This document shows positions 1 to 10,657 of a stretch of 64,000 bases of DNA, piece by piece. The notes below the pieces were generated by a model. That model did no database searches. It saw only the letters and a program-made list of their open reading frames with translations, and was not told the origin of the DNA. Source of the stretch: Echinicola salinicaeni (GTDB lineage Bacteria; Bacteroidota; Bacteroidia; Cytophagales; Cyclobacteriaceae); the NCBI RefSeq assembly GCF_014280965.1, contig NZ_JACODZ010000011.1, positions 1 through 64,000 on the forward strand, in the 5' to 3' direction. The translations under genes and the position numbers were made by a program. How positions within the stretch are numbered: position 1 is the stretch's first letter; each line of letters starts with the position of its first letter.

Positions 1-517
1 TGTTTTTCGCTTGGCAAAGGTCCGAAAAAGAACTTTATTTTGCAAAACAATTTCCGGTTTAAAATTCTAAAACTTTTTTGACCGAAAACCTTCTGTTTCT
101 CTTGGCCCGCCAAGCCTTCAACACTATGCTTTCCCCGTTTGGGTCTGCAAAGGTGAGGAAAATATTTTGTTTTCCAACACGCTTTTTTAAAATATTTTTT
201 GGAAGTTTTTGTGCTTTCCCAAAGACCGAAACCTTTGTCTACAACTCTCCTCCCCTCTTTTGGGTCTGCAAAGTTAAAAGCTTTTCCGTTCTTATAAAAC
301 ACTTTTTATCAAAATATTTTTAAGCCCTGGAAACCAAAACCTTATTCCAAATCAAGCACCTCGAAAACTCTTCCCAAATGCCCCTGTCCGTCCAACAGGA
401 TGACAAAGGTAAGAAAGGTTTTCCCCGCTGCAAGAGGCAAGAGAATTAATTTACAAAAATATCCGCAAAGTCCCTGTATACCAGACAAAAAAAATTGGCA
501 CCTAAGTCCAATTTAAA
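1..517. other. Intergenic region, no convincing gene
   Basis: I find no supportable gene here. The only open frame (about 78-323, plus) encodes a low-complexity, Phe-rich peptide that coincides with an AT-rich repeat and resembles no family I know. The stretch lies downstream of purA's terminator, so it probably separates purA from a gene beyond the left edge. Confidence 0.6.
81..322. repeat. Degenerate direct repeat, two units of about 120-145 bp
   Basis: The blocks ACCGAAAACCTT (81-92) and ACCGAAACCTTT (225-236), an identical 15-mer TTTGGGTCTGCAAAG (138-152 and 259-273), and AAAATATTTTT-like blocks (about 189-200 and 312-321) recur in the same order. The unit spacing is not constant (121-144 bp), so the copies have diverged with indels. 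Function is unknown; it may be the remnant of a tandem duplication. Confidence 0.45.
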
Positions 518-556
518 GAAAAAGCCCCTTTGAAACAAAATTATTCAAAGGGGCTC
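518..556 (-). terminator. Rho-independent terminator of purA
   Basis: An 11-bp perfect stem (523-533 with 545-555) with an 11-nt loop is followed on the minus strand by a T-rich run. It lies 27 bp beyond the purA stop codon. Confidence 0.85.
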
Positions 557-582
557 CATTATCTTTTAAGCTTATTTCATCA

Positions 583-1863
<1,281 letters not shown>

Positions 1864-1909
1864 TTATCTAATTTTTATATTCGTCAAATTCCGCGTGAAG
1901 TTTGCAATA

Positions 1910-1946
1910 ACAAAAAAAAATAGCAACTCAATGCTACTTTTTTTAT
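1910..1946 (-). terminator. Terminator of the Fur/STAS transcription unit
   Basis: A short stem TAGCA (1921-1925) with TGCTA (1932-1936) is flanked on both sides by A/T runs. Read on the minus strand it ends in nine T residues, 40 bp beyond the STAS stop. Confidence 0.65.
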
Positions 1947-1977
1947 ATACAAAGCTCTAAATTTTAGTAAAAACCAA

Positions 1978-2322
1978 TCATTTTACTTTTTCCCTAGCAT
2001 CCTCCAAAGATTCATACACGGTAAAAATATTATTAAGCTTGGTGATGATCAACAGTTTTTTTACATGTTCAGATGGAGATGCCAAAAAGACCTCTCCGCC
2101 AGCATTTCTCATTTTGGTGAGCATTGTTATCAAAACACCTATTCCACTCGAGCTGATATACCTCACCTCTTCTAGGTCAATAATACAACTTTTTACCCCC
2201 TCCTGCAGTGCATCGGAGATAACCTCAACCAATTTGGGCCCAGACTCATCTCCTATTAAATCTCCTTTTATCGAAAGTATCAGGTTATGGTCTTCTCTAC
2301 TTGAGCTATAAGTTAATTTCAT
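1978..2322 (-). CDS. STAS-domain anti-sigma factor antagonist
   Basis: This 114-residue single-domain STAS protein resembles SpoIIAA/RsbV. In that family, an unphosphorylated antagonist sequesters an anti-sigma kinase, and phosphorylation of one Ser switches it off. The key region is residues 48-64: a hydrophobic strand ending in ISSSGIGVL, where SSSG (57-60) occupies the position of the phospho-accepting DSSG loop. Ser58 is the probable acceptor; the usual preceding Asp is Ser here. Its ATG overlaps the Fur-family stop as ATGA, so the two are likely translationally coupled. No cognate anti-sigma kinase is in the window. It may instead act with a PP2C-type phosphatase pathway encoded elsewhere. 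Confidence 0.88.
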   Translation of the reverse strand: MKLTYSSSREDHNLILSIKGDLIGDESGPKLVEVISDALQEGVKSCIIDLEEVRYISSSGIGVLITMLTKMRNAGGEVFLASPSEHVKKLLIITKLNNIFTVYESLEDAREKVK

Positions 2323-2786
2323 ACGGCTAGTTTGTTTTCACAATCCTTCTTATTGCAATTTCCGTACAAAATTAAGGAATGATGAAGAATATTAAAATTT
2401 AAAATTTCGCCTACCGTATTTTGAATATTTTGAATCCTTGGATCACAGAACTCAACCACTTTATGACATTCTGTACATATCAAGTGATCATGTTGCTTAT
2501 AACCGTATGATTTCTCATACTGAGCCAAATTCTGACCAAACTGATGTTTAGTTACCAAATCACATTCAACCAATAAATCCAAAGTATTATATACAGTAGC
2601 CCTACTGACCCTGTAATTTTTATTCTTCATGCTGATATAAAGTGATTCTACATCAAAATGGCCGTCTCTCCCGTAAATCTCTTCCAAAATCGCATAGCGC
2701 TCGGGAGTTTTTCTCAGTTTTTTATTTTCTAGGTAGGCAGTAAATATTTTCTTTACTTCTTCAAATAGCGTTTCATTCAATGCCAT
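2319..2786 (-). CDS. Fur-family metal-responsive transcriptional repressor
   Basis: This 155-residue protein has the Fur/PerR/Zur layout. A winged-helix DNA-binding domain has its recognition helix at [12 protein letters not shown] (61-72). A metal-binding dimerisation domain has the HDH cluster (99-101) and two Cys pairs, C104/C107 and C144/C149, which normally hold a structural zinc. I cannot tell from sequence whether it senses iron, zinc or peroxide. The next gene overlaps its stop by 4 nt. rel lies 68 bp upstream on the same strand, so a rel-fur-STAS transcript is possible. Confidence 0.92.
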   Translation of the reverse strand: MALNETLFEEVKKIFTAYLENKKLRKTPERYAILEEIYGRDGHFDVESLYISMKNKNYRVSRATVYNTLDLLVECDLVTKHQFGQNLAQYEKSYGYKQHDHLICTECHKVVEFCDPRIQNIQNTVGEILNFNILHHSLILYGNCNKKDCENKLAV

Positions 2787-2854
2787 TTTCTCGTGTTTTA
2801 TTTTTACAAATATACACTTCTTATTTAGAAAAGATTCAAATAAGAACAGACTTA

Positions 2855-5077
2855 TTAATCAAACCTGGTAACTTTAATCACACCTGGCACTTGGGAGAGA
2901 TTGGCAATTAAGTTTTCAAGGTGGTTGGTACTATGGACATAAAGCTTAATGGACCCCTCAAAAAGCCCACTTTCAGAGTCTACAGTAATGGATCTCATAT
3001 TCACTTTAAGTTCATCAGAGATCACCCTGGTCAGATCATTGATCAAACCTACTCGATCAGTCCCAACTATTTTTAAACCAGCAAGAAAAGCAATCTCTTG
3101 TTGACTGGTCCATCGTGCCTTTATCACCCTATTACCATGATTGGACAATAACTCCAAGGCATTGGGACAGCTTGTCCTATGAATTTTTATACCCTCATTT
3201 ACAGTAACAAAACCAAATACATCATCACCAGGGATAGGATTACAACATTTTGCCAAAATATAATCCACCACATCCATATCCTCACCTATCAGTAGCTGAT
3301 CATGGTCTGGCCCCTTAAGGTTTTTGATTTCCTTGGTAAAAGAGGACTCATCCACCACATTTTGTAATGGACTTTTTACTTTTTTCTTTTTGGTCTGTTT
3401 AAAATCTTTGAAGCTTTTAATGGAGGTTGGATCAATAATCCCTTTCCCTACCTTGAAATAAAACTCATTAGCCGTCTTGGTTTCAAAAAATGCCCTAAGC
3501 TGCTCTACCACTACCGAGGTAAAATCCATCTTCATCTGACGAAGCTTTCGCTGTACGATTTCCTTGCCATCCATGATCAAAGATTTTTTCTCTTCTTTCA
3601 AAGCATCCTTTATCTTGGCCTTGGCCCTAGAAGTTATCACTGACCTTAACCAGTCTTCCGAAGGTTTTTGCTTGTTGGATGTAAGGATTTCTACCTGATC
3701 GCCATTTTTTAGTTTATGATTAATTGGTACCAAACGCTGATTGATTTTGGCACCAATACATTTAGCCCCTACTTCAGAATGTATCTCAAACGCAAAATCC
3801 AAAGCTGTTGCACCAAAGGGCAGCACTTTTAAATCACCTTTTGGAGTAAAAACAAACACCTCATCTTGGAAAAGATTCCCCCTAAAATCATCCATAAACT
3901 CTATGGCCGACCCATCATTCGATTCTAATAGGGTTCTTACCTGAGTGATCCATTCATCCAAACCAGCGGCTCCTTTGGAAGCACTCACTTCTTTCTCCTT
4001 ATATTTCCAATGAGCTGCATAACCTCTCTCGGCAATATCATCCATTCTCTTGGTCCTGATCTGTACTTCTACCCATTGGCCTGTATTACTCATTACAGTA
4101 GTATGAAGAGACTCATAACCATTTGCCCTAGGAGTACTTATCCAATCTCTCAACCTGTCTGGATTGGGTCGGTAAAAATCTGTAACAATAGAATAGACTT
4201 GCCAACAATCTGCTTTCTCGGATTCAACATTGGAATCAATGATCACCCTGATAGCAAACAAGTCATATACTTCTTCAAAAGGAATATTCTGCTTTTTCAT
4301 CTTATTATAAATTGAATAAACAGACTTGGGCCTTCCTTTTATATTGAACTTGAACCCCTGGGTTTCTAATTCACGCTCAACTGGAGCTACAAAGCTTTTT
4401 ATAAATTTATTCCTGGAAATCCTGGTTTCCTTAATTTTCCCAACAATAAATTGATAGGTCTCTGTATCGGTATATTTCAAATATAAATCTTCCAGCTCCG
4501 ATTTAATGCTATAAAGCCCCAATCGATGGGCCAATGGAGCATAAAGGTACATGGTTTCTGAGGCGATCTTCAACTGCTTATGCCTTGGCATGCTTTGAAG
4601 TGTCCTCATATTATTCAACCTATCAGCAAGTTTTATCAATATCACCCTAACATCATCGGAAAGGGTTAAGAGCATTTTCCGGAAATTTTCAGCTTGTTGA
4701 GAACTACCATACTCAAAAACTCCAGAAATTTTGGTCAATCCATCAATTATCTTAGTCACCCTCGGGCCAAACTCCCTTTCAATGTCTTCCAATTCCCACT
4801 CAGTATCCTCCACCACATCATGAAGCAATGCAGCCACAATACTGGTTGTACCCAAACCAATCTCCTCTACACAAACCAAGGCCACCTCAAGCGGATGATA
4901 TATATAAGGCTCGCCAGATTTTCGCCGCATCTCTTTATGCGCTTCACTGGAAACATTAAAAGCCTTTTTAATAATTTTTGCATCCCCACTTTTCAACAAA
5001 GGCTTGGCTAACCTCAGCAGCTTCCTGTATCTTTTGAGTATTTCTTTTCTTTCAACCTCTGGATCTATGTTAATCAT
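2855..5077 (-). CDS. rel: Bifunctional (p)ppGpp synthetase/hydrolase, Rel/SpoT family
   Basis: This enzyme makes and degrades the stringent-response alarmone (p)ppGpp. It has 740 residues in the long RSH order. The HD hydrolase domain (about 40-190) has His61, the HD pair at 86-87 and ED at 90-91, so hydrolase activity should be intact. The synthetase domain (about 240-360) contains [13 protein letters not shown] and GYESLHTTV (320-328). A TGS domain starts near 406 ([14 protein letters not shown]), a conserved CC-containing segment ([11 protein letters not shown]) lies near 605, and an ACT domain occupies the last 75 residues. It is probably the main RSH enzyme of the cell. A 303-bp gap separates it from the divergent tRNA gene. 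Confidence 0.96.
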   Translation of the reverse strand: MINIDPEVERKEILKRYRKLLRLAKPLLKSGDAKIIKKAFNVSSEAHKEMRRKSGEPYIYHPLEVALVCVEEIGLGTTSIVAALLHDVVEDTEWELEDIEREFGPRVTKIIDGLTKISGVFEYGSSQQAENFRKMLLTLSDDVRVILIKLADRLNNMRTLQSMPRHKQLKIASETMYLYAPLAHRLGLYSIKSELEDLYLKYTDTETYQFIVGKIKETRISRNKFIKSFVAPVERELETQGFKFNIKGRPKSVYSIYNKMKKQNIPFEEVYDLFAIRVIIDSNVESEKADCWQVYSIVTDFYRPNPDRLRDWISTPRANGYESLHTTVMSNTGQWVEVQIRTKRMDDIAERGYAAHWKYKEKEVSASKGAAGLDEWITQVRTLLESNDGSAIEFMDDFRGNLFQDEVFVFTPKGDLKVLPFGATALDFAFEIHSEVGAKCIGAKINQRLVPINHKLKNGDQVEILTSNKQKPSEDWLRSVITSRAKAKIKDALKEEKKSLIMDGKEIVQRKLRQMKMDFTSVVVEQLRAFFETKTANEFYFKVGKGIIDPTSIKSFKDFKQTKKKKVKSPLQNVVDESSFTKEIKNLKGPDHDQLLIGEDMDVVDYILAKCCNPIPGDDVFGFVTVNEGIKIHRTSCPNALELLSNHGNRVIKARWTSQQEIAFLAGLKIVGTDRVGLINDLTRVISDELKVNMRSITVDSESGLFEGSIKLYVHSTNHLENLIANLSQVPGVIKVTRFD

Positions 5078-5280
5078 ATTCTTATAATCGTAGTTTTCAA
5101 CTGCCCTGCAGTTATCAGGTTACCAACTCACCAAATTACCCACTAATTTCTATCTTTTTTCTCCAAAAGCCCAGTAGGCAATGAAAGATTATCAAGCCCC
5201 GTTTTACCCCAAAATTTATTCCCACTGATTTTCAACACCTTAATATCTCAAAACAAAATTTATTCAACTTTTTTTCAAGC
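5078..5280. other. Intergenic leader between rel and the tRNA-Leu promoter
   Basis: No gene or strong hairpin is visible. It must hold the minus-strand rel promoter, but I find no clear TTG-N19-TAnnTTTG match for it. Confidence 0.4.
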
Positions 5281-5286
5281 TAACTA

Positions 5287-5316
5287 TTGCAAGTTAGAAT
5301 TTCATTATTACCTTTG
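5287..5316 (+). promoter_or_regulatory. Bacteroidota-type promoter for tRNA-Leu
   Basis: TTG (5287-5289), a 19-bp spacer and TACCTTTG (5309-5316) match the Bacteroidota primary sigma consensus TTG-N19/20-TAnnTTTG exactly. The predicted start near 5323 lies about 58 nt before the mature tRNA. Confidence 0.75.
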
Positions 5317-5380
5317 CATCCACATTAGAGAAGCAAATGTAAGCAAAACCAAAAGGGTAGCACTTACATTGACTAAATAA

Positions 5381-5462
5381 GCGGATGTGGCGAAATTGGT
5401 AGACGCACTAGACTTAGGATCTAGCGCCGCGAGGCATGGGGGTTCGAGTCCCTCCATCCGCA
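5381..5462 (+). tRNA. tRNA-Leu, anticodon UAG
   Basis: The 7-bp acceptor stem pairs GCGGATG (5381-5387) with CATCCGC (5455-5461), with discriminator A at 5462. The anticodon stem CTAGA/TCTAG encloses the loop CTTAGGA, placing anticodon TAG at 5415-5417. The long variable arm (about 5425-5438) is typical of class II leucine tRNAs, and the T loop GTTCGAG is present. The 3' CCA is not encoded. It reads CUA and probably other CUN codons. Confidence 0.97.
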
Positions 5463-5470
5463 CTAATCAA

Positions 5471-5546
5471 CCAGCCCTCAATCACGAACCACCAACCCTA
5501 CCCGATTTATTGGACAGGACAATGGTGTCGAGGTTGAGGGTTTTTA
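5471..5546 (+). terminator. Possible terminator after tRNA-Leu
   Basis: CCCTCAA (5475-5481) pairs with TTGAGGG (5534-5540), followed by TTTTT. Part of the interior also pairs (ACCACC with GGTGT). The loop is long, so this is less certain than the other terminators. It would end the tRNA transcript before trigger factor or partly attenuate read-through. Confidence 0.45.
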
Positions 5547-5576
5547 GTTTATAGCAAAATTTAATCAATTACAGCC

Positions 5577-6905
5577 TTGGAAATCAAACTAGACAAGCAA
5601 TCTACTAATCAAGCTTCAATTAAAATTAGTTTAAATGAAGCAGATTATCAACCTAAAGTTGATGCCAAACTAAAAGACTATGCCAAGAAAGCCAATATTA
5701 AAGGTTTTCGTCCTGGTAAAGCTCCAATTGGTATGGTTAAAAAACTATACGGAACGTCTGCTTTGGTTGAAGAAATCAACGAGATCCTTTCTTCATCTTT
5801 GAACAACTATATCAAAGAGCAAAGCTTCAAAATTCTAGGCGAACCTCTTCCAGTGGTTGAAGATGCTGATGCTATCGACTGGAATAAGCAAAAAGAATTT
5901 GATTTTGAATATAAAATCGGATTCGTAGAAAACGTTGAAGTTGCTTTGGACAAGTCTATCAAAGCCACTGATTATAAACTAAAGGTTGACAAAAAGGCTA
6001 TCGATGATGCAATCGAAAACTTAAGACGTCAGTATGGTAAAATGACCAACCCTGAAGTTAGTCAAGAAAACGACTTCCTTTATGGTGACCTTAAGTCTGC
6101 CGATGGTTCTTATGAGCAAACATTATCTCTTCCTCTTTCTAAAATGGACGGAAGATCAGTAAAGAAATTCATTGGTGTAGAAAAAGGTGCTGTCATCGAG
6201 TTTGACCCATCTAAAGCTATCAAAACTGATCTTGCAGAAGTATTAAGCCTAAGTGAGGAAGAAGCAGCCAATATCGCTGGCACCTATACTTTCACCGTGC
6301 AGAACATCAACAGAACTGAAGATGCTGCTCTGGACCAAGAATTCTTCGACAAAGTGTTTGGACCTGACCAAGTAAAAACTGAAGAAGAGTTTGTTGCAAA
6401 AGTGGAAGAAATCCTAGGTGACAACTACAATAAAGAAACGAAGGTATTCAACGAGGAAAAGATCAAAGAAATTCTTGTAGAAAAAGCCAATATTGAACTA
6501 CCTGAAGCATTCCTGAAAGAATGGTTATTGAAAGCCAATGATGGAAAAGTGACAGAAGCTGATGTGGAGAAAGAATTTCCTGTATACGCCAAGCAATTAA
6601 CATGGTCGCTTATCTCTAACAAAATTGCAGAAGAGAACGAAATCAAAGCGGAACACGAAGATGTAATCGCCAAGACACAAGACATGGTTCGTGAGCAATT
6701 AGCAGCTTCTGGCCTAGGTGCTCAGATGGAAGACAATATGGACATGTTTGTTAACAACTACCTTCAAGGCAACGAAGGACAGAACTATATGCAGATGTTA
6801 ACAGCTGTTCAAAACGACAAAGTACTGGAACTTGTCAAGGACAAGATTACCATTAAGGAAGAAAAGATAGATGTCGATAAGTTTAAAGAGCTAATCGAAA
6901 ACTAA
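5577..6905 (+). CDS. tig: Trigger factor, ribosome-associated chaperone
   Basis: It binds the ribosome exit tunnel near L23 and shields nascent chains. The 442 residues show the ribosome-binding domain with signature GFRPGKAP at 43-50, a middle region in the place of the FKBP-like PPIase domain (about 150-245), and a long helical C-terminal chaperone arm. The start codon is TTG at 5577. No in-frame ATG lies between it and the upstream TAA at 5562, and the N-terminus MEIKLDKQSTNQASIKI suits the family. It precedes clpP and clpX, as in many bacteria, but a terminator and a possible new promoter separate tig from clpP. Confidence 0.95.
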   Translation: MEIKLDKQSTNQASIKISLNEADYQPKVDAKLKDYAKKANIKGFRPGKAPIGMVKKLYGTSALVEEINEILSSSLNNYIKEQSFKILGEPLPVVEDADAIDWNKQKEFDFEYKIGFVENVEVALDKSIKATDYKLKVDKKAIDDAIENLRRQYGKMTNPEVSQENDFLYGDLKSADGSYEQTLSLPLSKMDGRSVKKFIGVEKGAVIEFDPSKAIKTDLAEVLSLSEEEAANIAGTYTFTVQNINRTEDAALDQEFFDKVFGPDQVKTEEEFVAKVEEILGDNYNKETKVFNEEKIKEILVEKANIELPEAFLKEWLLKANDGKVTEADVEKEFPVYAKQLTWSLISNKIAEENEIKAEHEDVIAKTQDMVREQLAASGLGAQMEDNMDMFVNNYLQGNEGQNYMQMLTAVQNDKVLELVKDKITIKEEKIDVDKFKELIEN

Positions 6906-6926
6906 TTCCAATAATTAATCGTTAAT

Positions 6927-6960
6927 AAAAAGTCCTTTTCTAAGGGCTTTTTTTATTTTT
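6927..6960 (+). terminator. Terminator after tig
   Basis: AGTCCTT (6931-6937) pairs with AAGGGCT (6942-6948) with one G-U pair and is followed by a long T-rich run. TATTTTTG at 6954-6961 inside the tail matches the -7 element TAnnTTTG and could also start clpP transcription, but no -33 TTG is correctly placed. Confidence 0.7.
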
Positions 6961-6984
6961 GTACTAATTCATAAAAAAGACGAT

Positions 6985-7656
6985 ATGATTAACAAAGAAG
7001 AATTTAGAAAATATGCCATTCACAGCCAAGGGGTGAGTGGTACCGCTTTTGATCAATATACCCAACAAATCGAAAACATGACCAGATCGGTTATTGAAGA
7101 AAGGCCTACCAATTTCCGTGAAATTGATGTTTTCTCAAGACTGATCATGGACCGTATTATTTTTCTGGGTACTCAAGTAGATGACCATATAGCTAATATC
7201 ATCACTGCCCAGTTACTTTTCTTGGAATCAGTAGACTCGAAAAAAGACATATTATTATATATTAATAGCCCAGGGGGATCCGTTTATGCTGGATTGGGGA
7301 TCTATGATACCATGCAGTATATCAACCCTGATGTTGGAACTATTTGTACTGGCTTGGCAGCCTCCATGGGTGCTGTATTATTGGCTGGTGGAGCCGCGAA
7401 CAAAAGAGCAGCCTTACCCCATTCAAGGGTTATGATTCACCAACCACTTGGTGGAGCTCAAGGCCAGGCTTCTGATATTGAAATCACTGCCAAACAAATC
7501 TTGATTTTAAAGCAAGAACTGTATGAAATATTGGCCCATCACTCTGGTAAAGACATCGAACAAATTGAGAAAAACTCAGATCGTGATTACTGGATGAGAG
7601 CCCCTGAAGCCAAAGAATATGGCTTGATAGATGAAGTATTGACTAGAAAAAAATAA
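6985..7656 (+). CDS. clpP: ATP-dependent Clp protease proteolytic subunit
   Basis: This is the serine peptidase that forms the tetradecameric barrel of the Clp protease. The 223 residues contain the triad Ser127 (AASMGA), His152 (MIHQP) and Asp201, spaced 25 and 49 residues apart as in the family. The strand [15 protein letters not shown] precedes the Ser. The N-terminus is longer than the mature enzyme, consistent with a processed propeptide. clpX follows after 2 bp and is certainly co-transcribed. Confidence 0.97.
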   Translation: MINKEEFRKYAIHSQGVSGTAFDQYTQQIENMTRSVIEERPTNFREIDVFSRLIMDRIIFLGTQVDDHIANIITAQLLFLESVDSKKDILLYINSPGGSVYAGLGIYDTMQYINPDVGTICTGLAASMGAVLLAGGAANKRAALPHSRVMIHQPLGGAQGQASDIEITAKQILILKQELYEILAHHSGKDIEQIEKNSDRDYWMRAPEAKEYGLIDEVLTRKK

Positions 7657-7658
7657 TA

Positions 7659-8882
7659 ATGGCTCAAGTTACTTGTTCCTTTTGTGGGAGAAATAAGAAA
7701 GATGTAGACCTGATGGTTTCAGGAATTTCAGCACATATCTGTAATTTCTGCATTGATCAGGCTTTCCAAATCTTAGGTGAGGAAGAAAAGACAAAAAAGC
7801 AGGATAAAAAACCGAAGTTTAAATTAAAAAAACCAAAGGAACTTACCCAGTACCTCAATCAATATGTAATTGGTCAAAACGAAGCCAAGAAGGTACTTTC
7901 TGTGGCCGTATATAACCACTATAAACGACTTCTTCAAAAGACCAATGATGACGAAATAAAGATAGAAAAATCTAATATCATCATGGTTGGGGATACAGGA
8001 ACAGGTAAAACTTACTTAGCCAAAACCTTGGCTAAAATTCTTGAGGTTCCTTTCTGCATAGCTGATGCTACTGTTTTGACAGAAGCTGGATATGTAGGTG
8101 AAGATGTTGAGAGTATCCTTACGCGTTTACTTCAATCCGCCGATTATAATGTAGAAGCGGCTGAGAGAGGTATCGTATACATTGATGAAATTGATAAGAT
8201 TGCACGAAAATCAGATAATCCATCAATTACTAGAGATGTAAGTGGAGAGGGAGTTCAGCAGGCTATGCTTAAATTATTGGAAGGCACCACTGTCAACGTT
8301 CCACCACAAGGAGGTAGAAAACATCCAGACCAAAAAATGATTGCTGTCAATACTGAAAATATTCTTTTCATTTGCGGCGGTGCATTTGATGGTATTGCGA
8401 GACATATTGCCAATAGACTCAATACACAACCACTTGGTTTCAGTAAGAAAAACGAGCAGGAGATTATTGACAGAAATAACCTATTGCAATATGTAACCGC
8501 TCCAGATTTAAAATCTTTTGGTCTAATACCTGAATTAATAGGTCGTCTTCCAGTGTTAACCCACTTGGATCCGCTGGATAAGGAAACACTCAAAAGCATC
8601 CTTACCGAGCCTAAAAATGCCCTTACCAAACAATACATTAAATTAATGGAAATGGAAGGCATCAATCTAGAATTTGAAGAGAGCGGTATTGACTATATAG
8701 TTGAAAAAGCAGTTGAATATAGCCTTGGAGCAAGAGGCTTAAGATCCATTTGCGAAGCCATCATTACTGATGCTATGTATGAGTTGCCTTCTGATTCTGA
8801 TGTCAAAGAATTGGTAATCAACAGAAAGTATGCGCAAGAACAATTTGACAAATCCAAATTCAAAAAGCTTCAAGTAGCATAA
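7659..8882 (+). CDS. clpX: ATP-dependent Clp protease ATP-binding subunit ClpX
   Basis: This AAA+ unfoldase feeds substrates to ClpP. The 407 residues contain an N-terminal zinc domain with C6, C9, C28 and C31, Walker A GDTGTGKT (111-118), the pore loop GYVGEDVE (144-151), Walker B IVYIDEID (about 172-179) and a sensor-II region LGARGLRS. It ends convergently with lpxB, sharing a bidirectional terminator. Confidence 0.97.
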   Translation: MAQVTCSFCGRNKKDVDLMVSGISAHICNFCIDQAFQILGEEEKTKKQDKKPKFKLKKPKELTQYLNQYVIGQNEAKKVLSVAVYNHYKRLLQKTNDDEIKIEKSNIIMVGDTGTGKTYLAKTLAKILEVPFCIADATVLTEAGYVGEDVESILTRLLQSADYNVEAAERGIVYIDEIDKIARKSDNPSITRDVSGEGVQQAMLKLLEGTTVNVPPQGGRKHPDQKMIAVNTENILFICGGAFDGIARHIANRLNTQPLGFSKKNEQEIIDRNNLLQYVTAPDLKSFGLIPELIGRLPVLTHLDPLDKETLKSILTEPKNALTKQYIKLMEMEGINLEFEESGIDYIVEKAVEYSLGARGLRSICEAIITDAMYELPSDSDVKELVINRKYAQEQFDKSKFKKLQVA

Positions 8883-8904
8883 CTGTTCAGAAATAACATA
8901 AGAC

Positions 8905-8940
8905 ATAACCTGCTAATATCTATTGGCAGGTTATTTTTTT
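8905..8940. terminator. Bidirectional terminator between clpX and lpxB
   Basis: ATAACCTGC (8905-8913) pairs perfectly with GCAGGTTAT (8926-8934). The plus strand continues into T residues, and the hairpin overlaps the last codons of lpxB. Confidence 0.7.
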
Positions 8941-10037
8941 ATACTGTCTACAATCAGCTTTGCAGTTTCCTTTGAGGCACTTTTATTACCCAATAATGCT
9001 CTTACCAAATTATACCCCTGGAGGATTTCTGCTTTTCTCTGAACATCTCCTAAAATAGCCTTGAGTTCCCCTAATAAAACCTCTTTATTATATTCTCCCT
9101 GAATCAACTCCCTTACCACTTCCTTATCAGCAATCAAATTTACAAGAGAGATAAACCGCACTTTTATTAGATGATTAGCAATAGCATAACTAATCCCTGA
9201 AGTCTTATAAACCACTACCTGAGGAACCCTAAACAAGGCTGTTTCCAATGTAGCCGTACCTGAAGTCACTATAGCTGCATTTGCATGGTAAAGCAAGTCA
9301 TATGTTTGATCAAAAATCACCTTTACGCCCAAATCTTTAGCTTTTTGATAAACACCTGCGCGCAGGTTTCTAACACCCGCAATGATAAATTGGGCATTCG
9401 AGAAGGCCGGAACAATTTCTACCATTGTTTGCATCATTTTATCCACCTCCTGCCTCCTACTTCCCGGAAGTAAAGCTATTATTGGCTTATAACTCAATTC
9501 ATTTTTTTGATGAAAAAAATCATGTGGCGTAAATTTCGCAATCTCATCCAATAATGGATTCCCAACATAATTAACCTCCCAATCAAACCTTTTAAAAAAA
9601 TCTGGCTCAAAGGGCAATATGGAATATAAATGATCTACATATTTTTTTAACTTAAATGCTCGATTTTGATTCCAAGCCCAAACTTTAGGAGATATATAAT
9701 AATGTACAGGTATACCTTTTTCGTGGCAAAATTTGGCAATCTTCATATTAAACCCGCCATAATCCACCAAAATCACAGCATCTGGCTGGAATGCAAGAAT
9801 ATCTTCCTTTACCAGCTTGAGGTATTTTAACACTTTCCTAAAACCAAATAGTACTTCAACAAAACCCATCAGAGCCACTTCATCATAATGGGCAGCCAAT
9901 GAAAGATTTGCCTGCTGACTATAATCCCCTCCCATTCCTCTAAAATTGGCTATTGGATCTAGCTCTCTGATGGCCGTAATTAAGTTAGACGCATGTAAAT
10001 CACCGGATCTTTCACCGGAAATAATATAGTACTTCAT
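8931..10037 (-). CDS. lpxB: Lipid-A-disaccharide synthase
   Basis: This peripheral inner-membrane glycosyltransferase (GT19) joins UDP-diacylglucosamine and lipid X in lipid A synthesis. The 368 residues are usual. The N-terminal SGERSGD motif (7-13) is the family form of SGExSGD. Further support is LVDYGGFNMKIAKF, YYISPKVWAWNQ, LLPGSRRQEV and SGTATLETAL in the expected order. It is followed by a convergent terminator and preceded by queD's terminator. The other lpx genes are not here. Confidence 0.96.
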   Translation of the reverse strand: MKYYIISGERSGDLHASNLITAIRELDPIANFRGMGGDYSQQANLSLAAHYDEVALMGFVEVLFGFRKVLKYLKLVKEDILAFQPDAVILVDYGGFNMKIAKFCHEKGIPVHYYISPKVWAWNQNRAFKLKKYVDHLYSILPFEPDFFKRFDWEVNYVGNPLLDEIAKFTPHDFFHQKNELSYKPIIALLPGSRRQEVDKMMQTMVEIVPAFSNAQFIIAGVRNLRAGVYQKAKDLGVKVIFDQTYDLLYHANAAIVTSGTATLETALFRVPQVVVYKTSGISYAIANHLIKVRFISLVNLIADKEVVRELIQGEYNKEVLLGELKAILGDVQRKAEILQGYNLVRALLGNKSASKETAKLIVDSIKK

Positions 10038-10124
10038 ATAAAAGAAAATAACCCAATTAGATAGGCAATATTGGCATCTATGACAAAGGAGTAATGCCTA
10101 ATTATTTGACAAATTAAGCATAGT

Positions 10125-10158
10125 AAAAAGAAAAAGCCCTTTTAAAGGGCCTTTTTTA
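10125..10158. terminator. Terminator downstream of queD
   Basis: GCCCTT (10136-10141) pairs with AAGGGC (10145-10150), flanked by an A-run and a T-run, so it can work in both directions. It abuts the queD stop. Confidence 0.75.
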
Positions 10159-10575
10159 TTCTCCGTAGTATTCTACAAAATTCCTAGGAGTCTCATACAG
10201 CTTCAGCTTATATAAGCCTCCATGAGGAGTGATCTTATTTATTGCAGGTTCCAAAATTTTCCAGAACTCCATGACCAAATTTTCACAACTGGCCATTTTC
10301 CCTGTCATGAAATCAACATCCACATTGAGGTTTTTGTGATCTACCTTTTCTATCACCAAAGTTCTAATTAAAGTACTCAGGGCTTTCAAGTCCACTACAA
10401 AGCCGGTTTCCTCATCTGGCAGTCCTTTAACTGTCACTATTAAATCAAAATTGTGCCCATGCCAGTTGGCGTTGGCACATGGTCCAAATACTTCAACATT
10501 CTTCTCCTCAGTCCATTTGGGATTCCAAAGTTTATGTGCTGCATTGAAGTGTTCTTTTCTAGAGACTTGTATCAT
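10156..10575 (-). CDS. queD: 6-carboxy-tetrahydropterin synthase QueD / 6-pyruvoyl-tetrahydropterin synthase family
   Basis: In the queuosine pathway it converts dihydroneopterin triphosphate to 6-carboxytetrahydropterin. The 139-residue protein has zinc ligands His14, His39 and His41 (AAHKL, HGHNF), probable catalytic Cys33 (GPCANANW) and the C-terminal YETPRNFVEYY. I place the start at ATG 10575 rather than at a TTG 27 bp upstream (10602), because the family begins near MIxVxRKEHFNAAH and because a -7 element overlaps the TTG. queE lies 12 kb away, which favours the queuosine role over pterin synthesis. Confidence 0.9.
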   Translation of the reverse strand: MIQVSRKEHFNAAHKLWNPKWTEEKNVEVFGPCANANWHGHNFDLIVTVKGLPDEETGFVVDLKALSTLIRTLVIEKVDHKNLNVDVDFMTGKMASCENLVMEFWKILEPAINKITPHGGLYKLKLYETPRNFVEYYGE

Positions 10576-10599
10576 GACTGGTATTACGATTTGAGACTG

Positions 10600-10607
10600 C
10601 AAAGATA
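10600..10607 (-). promoter_or_regulatory. -7 element of the queD promoter
   Basis: TATCTTTG on the minus strand matches TAnnTTTG and lies 25 bp before the ATG. No good -33 TTG is seen. It decides the queD start in favour of 10575. Confidence 0.5.
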
Positions 10608-10657
10608 AAAAAAAAGTAACACCCTTATATCATGAACTTGGGAATCCATTTAAAGAC

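Noticed and set aside
78-323. 81-codon plus-strand open frame
   Set aside because: Low-complexity, Phe-rich product that coincides with an AT-rich degenerate repeat; no family resemblance or promoter.
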